The position numbers and the translations under genes are program-made. Source: an uncultured Dehalococcoidia bacterium (GTDB lineage: Bacteria > Chloroflexota > Dehalococcoidia > Lucifugimonadales > UBA3495). From it: 64,000 bases of DNA. Below the pieces are notes generated by a model. That model did not search any database. It saw nothing but the letters and a program-made list of their open reading frames with translations, and was not told the origin of the DNA. The stretch lies in assembly GCA_958296385.1 (NCBI GenBank), contig OY282494.1:1595416-1659415 (forward strand), in the 5' to 3' direction. Shown here piece by piece: positions 54,634-63,900 of this stretch (position 1 is the stretch's first letter; every line of letters starts with the position of its first letter).

Positions 54634-54763
54634 AAGCGATTGGGATATACTAATTATCGTTGCCCCGGCTTATCGGGGATAGACCCTAGTAAATCCCCAT
54701 CGCTGGCGATTCCCCCGCAAACGCGGGGACAGTGACCCGGATGCCGGCCAATCGGCATCCGGG
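54634..54763 (+). ncRNA. crRNA-like cas-regulating RNA candidate (CreR/CreA type)
   Basis: A stand-alone mini-CRISPR unit transcribed opposite to the cas operon. Degenerate repeat 1 (54658-54685) keeps a CCCCG/CGGGG stem and the exact 5' handle ATAGACC of the main array. A spacer of only 21-22 nt follows (54686-54707), beginning CTAGTAAAT. Repeat 2 (54708-54737) keeps the first 22 bases with one mismatch, hairpin CCCCGC-AAAC-GCGGGG, and has a decayed 3' end. A terminator follows. Cas6e cleavage would give a roughly 50-nt guide able to load into Cascade. The known CreR and CreA RNAs guide Cascade to repress cas genes or a toxin gene through short seed pairing. Here the seed matches the cse1 leader. 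The alternative is a decayed leftover array. Confidence 0.72.
54736..54763 (+). terminator. Terminator of the crRNA-like gene
   Basis: Perfect 11-bp stem, CCCGGATGCCG / CGGCATCCGGG, with a 6-nt loop, followed by CAATTATT. It begins at the last bases of repeat 2. Confidence 0.7.
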
Positions 54764-54846
54764 CAATTATTAGCCCGGCTACATCCGTCGGTAGGCGTTG
54801 CCTGACCTGTTGGGGAGTGCGCTCCGGCTCTCTGACCGCGCTGCCT

Positions 54847-55068
54847 TTAATCCGAACCGAGTAGCTCATTCCGAACCGCGTTCCAGTCCAGAACCGGATC
54901 AGAGGGGTCTTGCAGACGCTCCACCGCTACCGTGTGGTCGTCGTATTCCTCTAGATATTGCTCCAACGCCTGGCGAATCAAGTCGGTGCGATGGCGATGC
55001 TCAGAAGCCGCCGCCGCGTCCAAAGACGCCGCCAGTTCGTCCGGCACCAGTACGGTGATTTGGGCCAT
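54847..55068 (-). CDS. Ribbon-helix-helix (CopG/RelB-like) protein
   Basis: 73 residues. ITVLVPDELAASLDAAAASEHRHRTDLIRQALEQYLEEY is an RHH DNA-binding domain (strand, then two helices; here residues about 3-41), and the C-terminus VLDWNAVRNELLGSD is like antitoxins of RelB type. No toxin gene adjoins it: cas3 is upstream and the crRNA-like gene downstream. GGGAG precedes the ATG at 55068. It may be an orphan antitoxin or a regulator of the cas genes. Confidence 0.75.
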   Translation of the reverse strand: MAQITVLVPDELAASLDAAAASEHRHRTDLIRQALEQYLEEYDDHTVAVERLQDPSDPVLDWNAVRNELLGSD

Positions 55069-55173
55069 TTGACATCTCCCTAACGGCATTTGCATACCGG
55101 CGGTTGCATCCGCTAACTGCAATTACTGTAAGCCTGACGACATCGCCAGTCAACCGTTCCAACCTGCTCTTGC

Positions 55174-57852
55174 CTACGCCTGTTGCAAGCCCAGGCAATC
55201 ATACCGGAACCGTCGGTTGCAGATGGCGAACTCAAAGCCGCCGTCGCACTCCTCCGGCGTTACCGGCGCCTCGGGTGCAGTCGCGCCTCTCAACCAGCGC
55301 AGGGGCATTGCGATACCGGCAATCGGCGCGCCGTCAAACGGGCTGGCCGGCGGCGGTTTAAAGGCGATTTCAACGCGCTCGTCGCCCAGGCGGGTGCGGA
55401 TGTTTTCGTCGTTACCGGCGAAAATTATCAACCTGTTTTCATGGTCGGGATAGAACCTCTTGCCGAACTGGATAACGACACCCTCGGCGTGCTGCGCGTC
55501 GGAATAATTGATGCCTTGAGAGCTGTTCGCGTGTTCTATCCAAGCATCGCCGTATTCCGGGTCACCGCCTACGGACTCCGCAATCATGTCCAATGCCTCA
55601 AGATGCGTAGCCCCCTCCACCAGCTGCCGGTTCATCGCCGGTATGCTCCATTGCGGGTGTTCGTCAATCAGCCGCCGCGTGGCCTCCAGGATGTGCAGGC
55701 TGGGGTACACGTGGCCATGAGGGCCCAGCCCGTTGGCGGGCCGGCCGCCGGTTTTCAGCAGCGGCGCCAGGTTGCCGTCCGGCGGCGTTAGCACGATGCA
55801 GGTTGGCTGGCGGTAGCCCGGCGGACGGCTGGCATCGTGCTGGCGGTGGCGGTGCAGGCGGCCGATGCGTTGCAGCAGCACGTCGGCCGGGCAGAGGTCG
55901 GTAATCAGCAAGTCGGCGTCGATGTCCAGCGACTGCTCCAATGTTTGCGTGCCTACCACGATGACGCCGCCGTCCGGACGCTTGCCATCCTTGCCCAGCA
56001 GCGTCTCAACCTTATTATCCAGCCGGCGGCGGTCGCCGGGCGCAAACCGCCCGTGATGCAGCGTCGGCATATTCTTGACGGCGAACAGCAGCCCGGCATC
56101 CGCATCGCCGGCCAGCTCCGCCACTTCCTGCTGCGTGTTGACGGCGTGGCCGACGGTGTTGCGGACTACCAGCACTTTGGCCCCGGCGCGGGCGGCGTCC
56201 AGGGCGCGGCGGGCCACTCCGGGAAAGTCGCGCATCTGCGGCGTTGCGCTGATTTGCACCGTCTTGTCCTGCCCGTTCTCGCCGGCGCCGGCCACTCCCG
56301 AGGCCGTGCTGACGGCAGGGTAAGCGGTGAGGATGGCGTCGTCCAGCGTTGCGGGGTTGTCGCGGTCCGGCCCCAGCCACCGCTCCCGCGCCGCCGCGCC
56401 CAGCGTGGCCGACATCAGCAGCGCGTGGCCGCCGGCGCCGGTGTGCGCCGCCAGCAGCCGCTGCAAAACCACGCCCATGTACACGTCCGAGGCGTGCACC
56501 TCGTCCACCACCAGCAGGTTGCGCGCCAGGCTGGACGTGCGCAGGTGCGCGTTTTTGACCTGCAACGCCCCCAGCAGCGCCTGGTCAACGGTGCCGACGG
56601 CGATTTGCGCCGCCAGAAAACGCTTGGGACTTTCCGACGCCCAGGGCTTATCGCCGACGTCGTGATAGTCGGGGCCGGGCGGGTATTCGGGAATGGCCAC
56701 GGCAGCGGACGCCGGGTTGTCGTCCTGATAGCCGGGGACGGCCAGCACTACGGGCGGGCGGCATCCGTCGGGAAACAGCCGGCGGATGAACTGCGCAACC
56801 CGCCCGTGAATCTGCACGGCGGCGGCGCGGGTGGGCAGGGCAAAGTACATCCCGTCCACCAGCCCGGCGGCGTACATCCGGGCAAACCGCCACAGCGCCG
56901 CCTCCGTTTTGCCGGAGCCGGTTTCCGACTCGATGATGACCACCGGCGCCGCCAGCGGCGTATCCTGCGCCGCCTGCTGGATGGCGTTGGGACTGGCAAA
57001 GTCAAACAGATTGCCCACGTCGGGAACGCCAGCGCCGGCGAAAGCCGCCCGCTGCGCCGCCAGATTCAGGCCAACTGCGTTGACGGCAGCTTGCGCTGAT
57101 TCCCGCGCCCGGACGATATAGCCCTCATCCGGCGTGTCATCATAGCCGAACCACCTTTCGTTAGACCCAATCCAGTCGGCCAAGTTGCACAGCCCCAGAA
57201 AATGATGCTGGAACTCCGGCGCCGACGGCAGCGGCAACCCGCCCGCTGCAAAAGCCGCCGGAAACCACTCCCGTAGCCGCCGCCCCATACCGGCCACAAA
57301 CTCCTGCGGATTCAGCTCGCCGTAAGGACGCCAGATTGCGGTATGCTTGCCAACCCTGGAATTATCCAACTGCAACGGCCGCCCGTGATGGGAAAGCGTG
57401 GCCAGCAGCAGCCCGCACACCGTCTCCCCGTCGCGGTCGTCCCACGCCAGAAAATCATCATCCCACCCCAAAGCGTCAAAGAACCAGCCGGCCGTTTCGT
57501 AATCAGCATCGGTAAGCACCGGCATCAGATGGTCGGTATGGCCGGCGCGCATCCGCCGCTGGCCGGGTGGCAGGTCGTCAGCCGTCCAGATAATGGTCTG
57601 AAATCCGACGTTCACCTTGCCGATGTCGTGCAGGGCGGCGAACACGCACAGGCGGGCCGCCGTGGCGTCATCCAGCGCATCCCGCCCGCCGGAACGGGCC
57701 AGCCGCTGACGGATGGTGGGCTGGCCCAGCAGCGCCTCAAAGCAGGCGCCCACGTCGGCTAGATGGTGATCGAGGAGATGGATGCGCGCCGGTTCAGTAC
57801 GGTCGGATTTCGCCCAGAACCGGCGGGTGTAGGTGTTAGCGTTGTTCCGCAT
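55174..57852 (-). CDS. cas3: CRISPR-associated helicase/nuclease Cas3
   Basis: 892 residues. N-terminal HD nuclease: HLLDHHLADVG and ALHDIGK. The SF2 helicase follows with Walker A SETGSGKTEAAL, DEVH in VVDEVHASD, SAT in LLMSATLG and the C-terminal motif QRIGRLHRH. It is recruited by target-bound Cascade to unwind and degrade DNA. The start is ATG at 57852 with GGAG 6 bp upstream; a TTG at 57864 is less likely. It is separated from cse1 by more than 900 bp and has its own transcription unit, as in many I-E loci. Confidence 0.95.
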   Translation of the reverse strand: MRNNANTYTRRFWAKSDRTEPARIHLLDHHLADVGACFEALLGQPTIRQRLARSGGRDALDDATAARLCVFAALHDIGKVNVGFQTIIWTADDLPPGQRRMRAGHTDHLMPVLTDADYETAGWFFDALGWDDDFLAWDDRDGETVCGLLLATLSHHGRPLQLDNSRVGKHTAIWRPYGELNPQEFVAGMGRRLREWFPAAFAAGGLPLPSAPEFQHHFLGLCNLADWIGSNERWFGYDDTPDEGYIVRARESAQAAVNAVGLNLAAQRAAFAGAGVPDVGNLFDFASPNAIQQAAQDTPLAAPVVIIESETGSGKTEAALWRFARMYAAGLVDGMYFALPTRAAAVQIHGRVAQFIRRLFPDGCRPPVVLAVPGYQDDNPASAAVAIPEYPPGPDYHDVGDKPWASESPKRFLAAQIAVGTVDQALLGALQVKNAHLRTSSLARNLLVVDEVHASDVYMGVVLQRLLAAHTGAGGHALLMSATLGAAARERWLGPDRDNPATLDDAILTAYPAVSTASGVAGAGENGQDKTVQISATPQMRDFPGVARRALDAARAGAKVLVVRNTVGHAVNTQQEVAELAGDADAGLLFAVKNMPTLHHGRFAPGDRRRLDNKVETLLGKDGKRPDGGVIVVGTQTLEQSLDIDADLLITDLCPADVLLQRIGRLHRHRQHDASRPPGYRQPTCIVLTPPDGNLAPLLKTGGRPANGLGPHGHVYPSLHILEATRRLIDEHPQWSIPAMNRQLVEGATHLEALDMIAESVGGDPEYGDAWIEHANSSQGINYSDAQHAEGVVIQFGKRFYPDHENRLIIFAGNDENIRTRLGDERVEIAFKPPPASPFDGAPIAGIAMPLRWLRGATAPEAPVTPEECDGGFEFAICNRRFRYDCLGLQQA

Positions 57853-57933
57853 CTGACGCTCCAAAATCGGTACGAGGCCGGGAGTTTGCCCCTATGCGGA
57901 TTATGCGCCAAATTGACGCGGTTGGCCGCAGAT

Positions 57934-60900
57934 TTACGCCCCGGCCGGCGTGGAATCGCTTTCCGGGATGATGCCCCCCGCCGGCCGGCCAATCCCCAGC
58001 CGCCGGCGGTTCCTGACGGCCAGGGCAGCCACCACGACGACGAGCAGCAGCGCCAGCAGCATCCACCAGAGCGGGCTAACGCCGGCGTCCGGCGCGGACG
58101 GCGGCGCCTTTGACGGCACGGCGGCCGGCGAGGGAGTAGGCTCCGGCGTTGGGGCGAGCGCGGCGGCGGCCGGCATCGGAGTAGGCGTCGCCGGTGCCAG
58201 TGCGAGCGGCGGTTCCGGCGTGGCAGCCGGTGCCGGAGTTGCGGCCGGCGTCGGCGGCGTCGCGGTCGGCGTTGGTGTCGGCAGTGCCGGAGTCGGCGCA
58301 GGAGTCGGCGCTGGCGCAGCGGCGGGCGCGGATGCGACAGCGGACGACGACGGTATGGTTGGCTCCGGCGTAGTCGGCTCCGGCGCCGGCGTCAGCAGCA
58401 GCGGCGGCTTAGTCGGCTCATCGGGTTCCATAATAGTTATGTAGAAACTGATTGACGCCGTTGCGCCCATCTCGTCGGTGACGCTGTACGTGAATTGGGT
58501 TGTGGGCAGGGCTATTTGCGGACTGCCGGTAATGATGGCCCCGGGCACTGCGTCTTCGGCCACCCCGGGGGCCAGCGCGGGGCTAAGGGCGTAGGTAGGC
58601 GTGCCAACGGCCACCCCGGGGGGCAGCGCGGGGCTAAGGGCGTAGGTAAGCGTGCCAACGCCGCCGGTAGCCGGTGGCAGCGTGAACGGGTCAATCGCCC
58701 GGTGCTGCATCCAGAACTTGTCCCCCACCGTACCGGAGAACGCCAGCGGCAAAACCTTTTGCCCATCATCCTCGTCATCGTCCTTCGGAGGAACCAGCGT
58801 TGACGGCGGAGCCGCCACTGCGCCCACCTTTATCGTAAAAGTGAGCTGCGCCGCATCGCCATCGCCATCGGTGACTTTCCAAGTGTAAGTAGTAGCCGAC
58901 TGCTGGCCCGACGGCGTGCCGCTGATGCGATGGCTGGCATCCTTGCTCACGCCCGACGGCAGCGACGGACTAAGCGCGTAAGTCAACAAACCATCGCCGC
59001 CGGTAGCAGTCGGCAAGGTGAACGCCGTTATCGCCTGACGCTGCGTCCAAGTCTGATCGCCGATGGTTGCCGAGAACGACGGCGCAAGGTCTTGCGCGAT
59101 GGTAATGGTAAAGGTTAGTTGGGCAGTATCACCATCGGCATCGGTAGCCGTCCAAGTGTAGGTGGCAGCCGACTGATGTCCCGACGGCGTGCCACTGATG
59201 CGGTGGCCGGCGTCCTTGCTCACGCCGGCGGGTAGCGATGGGCTAAGCGTGTAAGTCAACGAACCATCGCCGCCGGTAGCAGTAGGCAGAGTGAACGCCG
59301 TCATCGCCTGCCGCTGCGTCCATGCGCGGTTGGCGATGGTCGTCGAGAACGACGGGGATAGGTCTTGGGCAATGGTTATGGTGAATGTCAACTCCACCGC
59401 GTCGCCGTCGGCATCGGTGGCTTTCCAGGTGTAGGTGGTAGCCGACTGGTAACCCGACGGCGTGCCGCTGATGCGGTGGCTGGCGTTCTTACTTACACCC
59501 GATGGCAGCGACGGGCTAAGCGTGTAAGTCAACAAACCATCGCCGCCCGTTGCCGTCGGCAGGGTGAACGCCGTTATCGCCCGCCGCTGCGTCCAAGTCT
59601 TATCGGCAATAGTCGCTGCACCGAACGATGGGGACAAATCCTCTGCTATGGTGATGGTGAAAGTTAGCTGCGCCGTATCGCCATCGCCATCGGTAGCCTT
59701 CCAAGTGTAAGTGGTGGCAGTCTGGTGGTCCGACGGCGTACCGCTGATGCGGTGACTGGCGCTCTTGCTTACGCCGGCCGGCAGCGACGGGCTGAGCGTG
59801 TAGGTCAACAAACCATCGCCGCCGGTTGCCGTCGGCAAGGTGAACGCCGTTATCGCCTGGCGCTGCGTCCATGTCTTATCAGCGATGGTTGCCGAGAACG
59901 ACGGCGCAAGGTCTTGGGCGATGGTTATGGTGAATGTCAACTCCACCGCATCGCCATCGGCATCGGTGGCTTTCCAGGTGTAGGTGGTAGCCCCCTGGTA
60001 ACCCGTCGGCGTGCCGCTGACGCTGAACGTGGTGGTGGCTACGCCGTCGGGCAGCGCCGGGCTTAGCGCGTAAGTCAACGAACCATCGCCGCCAGTAGCA
60101 GTCGGCAAGGTGAAGGCCGTTATCGCCTGCCGCTGCGTCCACGTCTTATCGGCGATAGTCGTCGAGAACGTCGGGGATAGGTCTTGGGCGATGGTTATGG
60201 TAAAGGTCAACTCCGCCGCATCGCCATCGCCATCGGTAGCCGTCCAAGTGTAGGTGGTTGCGGACTGGTGGCCCGTCGGCGTACCGCTGATGCGGTGATT
60301 GTCATCCTTGCTAACCCCGGCGGGCAGAGCCGGGCTAAGCGCGTAAGTCAGGTCACCATCGCCGCCCGTCGCCGTCGGCAAGGTGAACGCCGTTACCGCC
60401 TGCCGCTGCGTCCACGTCTTATCGGCGATGGTTGCCGAGAACGACGGCGCAAGGTCTTGGGCGATGGTTATGGTGAAGGTCAACTCCACCGCATCGCCAT
60501 CGGCATCGGTAGCTTTCCAGGTGTAGGTGGTAGCAGTTTGGTGCCCCGTCGGCGTGCCACTCACCCGATGGCTGGCGTTCTTGCTTACGCCCGCAGGCAG
60601 CGATGGGCTGAGGCTGTAAGTCAACGAACCATCACCGCCGGTTGCCGTGGGCAGGGTGAACGCCGTTATCGCCTGCCGCTGCGTCCACGTCTTATCGGCT
60701 ATGGTCGCTGCGCCGAAGGATGGGGACATATCCTCGGCTATGGTGATGGTGAAAGTTAGCTGCGCCGCATCCCCATCAGCATCGGTGGCTTTCCAGGTGT
60801 AGGTGGTAGCCCCCTGGTAACCCGTCGGCGTGCCGCTGACGCTGAACGTGGTGGTGGCTACGCCGTCGGGCAGCGCCGGGCTTAGCGTGTAAGTCAGCGT

Positions 60901-63900
60901 GCCGTCGCCGCCGGTTGCCGTTGGCAGGGTGAACGCCGTTATCGCCTGCCGCTGCGTCCACGTCTTATCGCCGATGGTCGTTGAGAACGACGGCACCAAG
61001 TCCTCAGCAATGGTTATGGTAAAGGTCAACTCCACCGCATCGCCATCGGCATCGGTTGCCGTCCAAGTGTAAGTGGCAGCCGACTGATGGCCCGTCGGTG
61101 TGCCGCTGATGCGGTGGCTGGCGCTCTTGCTTACGCCGGCCGGCAGCGATGGGCTAAGCGTGTAAGTCAACGAACCATCGCCGCCGGTTGCCGTTGGCAG
61201 GGTGAACGCGGTTATCGCTTGGCGCTGTGTCCACGTCTTATCGGCGATGGTCGTCGCGAACGTCGGGGACAGGTCGGCGGCGATCGTGACGTGGAAGGTC
61301 AACGAATTCTCGCTGCCGTGTGCGTCGGTCACCGTCCACGTGTATTCCGTCCGGGACAGCGCCGCGCTTGGAGTGCCGCTAATCACGCCGGTGGATGCGT
61401 CGCGGGTTACGCCGGCGGGCAGCGCCGGGCTGAGGGTGTAGGTCAACAAACCGTTGCCGCCGTTTGCGATGGGCAGGTAGAACGCGGTTATCGCCTGGCG
61501 CTGCGTCCAGGATTTATCCTCTACCGTATGGGACCAGAGCAGAGGCGTGTTCTCCACGTCCGAAGGGGGATCCGCTGGCGGCTGGATCACCAATGCGACC
61601 ACCTGCAGCCGGAAGGTCAGGCTTGCCGTGTCGCCGTCGGCGTCCGTTGCCGTCCAGGTGTACTCCGTCCGCGCCTGGTACGCAATCGGAGTACCGCTCA
61701 CGCTAAACGGGGTCGTCGTTGCCACGGTTACGCCAGCGGGCAGCGCCGGGGCGAGCGCGTAAGTCAGACTGCCATCGCCGCCGGTAGCCAGCGGCAGGTC
61801 GAAGCTATCGATTGCAAAGTCCTTCGTATAGTACTGGTTGGGTATAGACTGCGCGCCAAAAGACGGCACGCCATCCACGCTGATATTGAACGTCAGACTA
61901 GCCGTATCGCCGTCCGCGTCCGTAACCGTCCAAGTGTACAGCGTCCGCGCCAGCTGCACGCCAGGCGCCCCACTAACCACGCGGGTAGCAGAATCCCGAC
62001 TAACACCGGCCGGCAGCGCCGGACTGAGCGTGTAAGCCAGCGAACCATCGCCGCCGGTAGCAGCCGGCAAAGTAACAGCGGTTATCCGGTCATACTGCGT
62101 CCAGGACTGATTGCCGATAGACAGCGCGCCAAAGGACGGCGCCAGGTCTGCCGCAATGGCGATGGTAAAAGTAAGCTCCGCCGCATCACCATCAGCATCG
62201 GTAGCCTTCCAAGTATAAGTAGCAGCCGACTGGTAACCCGTAGGCGTGCCGCTAATACGATGGCTGCCATCCTTGCTCACGCCCGATGGCAGTGCCGGGC
62301 TGAGGGCATAGGTGAGACTGCCATCGCCGCCGGTTGCAGTCGGCAAGGTGAACGCCGTTACCGCCTGCCGCTGCGTCCAAGTTTGGTTGGCGATGCTTGT
62401 TGAGAACGACGGAGACAAATCCTCAGCGATGGTTATGGTAAAAGTGAGCTCGGCGGCATCGCCATCAGCGTCAGTAGCCTTCCAAGTGTAAGTGGTAGCC
62501 GACTGGTAACCCGTCGGCGTGCCGCTGACTTCGTGGCTGGCGTTCTTAGTTACGCCGGCGGGCAGCGTTGGGCTGATGGTGTAAGTCAGGCTGCCATCGC
62601 CGCCGGTAGCAGTGGGCAACGTGAAAGCCGTTATCGCCTGCCGCTGCGTCCAAGTCTTATCGGCAATAGTCGCTGCGCCGAACGATGGGGACAAATCCTC
62701 GGCTATGGTGATGGTGAAGGTTAGTTGGGACGCATCCCCATCAGCATCGGTAGCCTTCCACGTGTAGGTGGTAGCCGTCTGGTGGCCCGTCGGCGTACCG
62801 CTGATGCGGCGGCTGGCGTTTTTCGTTACGCCGGCGGGCAGTGCCGGGCTGAGCGTGTAGGTCAACGAACCATCGCCGCCGGTTGCGGTGGGCAAGGTGA
62901 ACGCCGTTACCGCCTGCCGCTGCGTCCAAGTTTGGTTGGCGATGGTCGTTGAGAACGACGGAGACAAGTCCTCGGCGATGGTTATCGAGAAAGTGAGCTC
63001 GGCGGCGTCGCCATCGGCATCGGTAGCCTTCCAAGTGTAGGTGGTAGCCGACTGGTAACCCGTCGGCGTGCCGCTTACCTCGTGGCTGCCATCCTTGCTC
63101 ACGCCGGCGGGCAGCGCCGGACTAAGCGCGTAAGTCAACGAACCATCGCCGCCGGTTGCCGTTGGCAAGGTGAACGCGGGTATCTGCTGGTTCTGCGTCC
63201 ACGTTTGGTTGGCGATGGTTGTTGAGAACGACGGGGACAAGTCCTCGGCGATAGTTATGGTGAATGTCAACTCCACCGCATCCCCATCAGCATCGGTAGC
63301 CTTCCAAGTGTAGGTGGCAGCCGACTGGTAACCCGTCGGCGTACCACTGACCCGGTGGCTGGCATCCTTGCTAACGCCGGCGGGCAGCGACGGGCTAAGC
63401 GCGTAAGTCAACGAACCATCGCCGCCAGTTGCCGTCGGCAGCGTGAACGCAGTTATCGCCTGCCGCTGTGTCCACGTCTGGTTGGCGATGGATTCTGAGC
63501 CGAACGACGGCGCAAGGTCTTGGGCTATGGTGATGGTGAAGGTTAATTGGGCGGTATCGCCATCAGCGTCGGTGGCCTTCCAGATGTAGGTGTTAGCGGA
63601 TTGGTAACCTGTCGGCGTGCCGCTCACACGATGGCTAGCATCCTTACTCACCCCGCTGGGCAACGCCGGGCTGAGGCTGTAAGTCAGGCTGCCATCCCCG
63701 CCGGTTGCCGTTGGCAGTGTGAAAGCCGTTATCGCCTGCCGCTGCGTCCACGTCTTATCAGCAAGGGTTGTTGAGAACGTTGGCGCGCGGTCTTGGGCGA
63801 TGGTTATGGTGAAGGTTAGTTGGGCGGTATCGCCATCAGCGTCGGTAGCTTTCCAGGTGTAGGTGTTAGCGGATTGGTAGCCCGTCGGTGTGCCGCTCAC

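Noticed and set aside
54658-54737. The two degenerate repeats as a mere second, decayed CRISPR array
   Set aside because: Not fully excluded, but its own promoter, terminator, intact handle and hairpin, and the seed match to the cse1 leader argue for a functional RNA gene.
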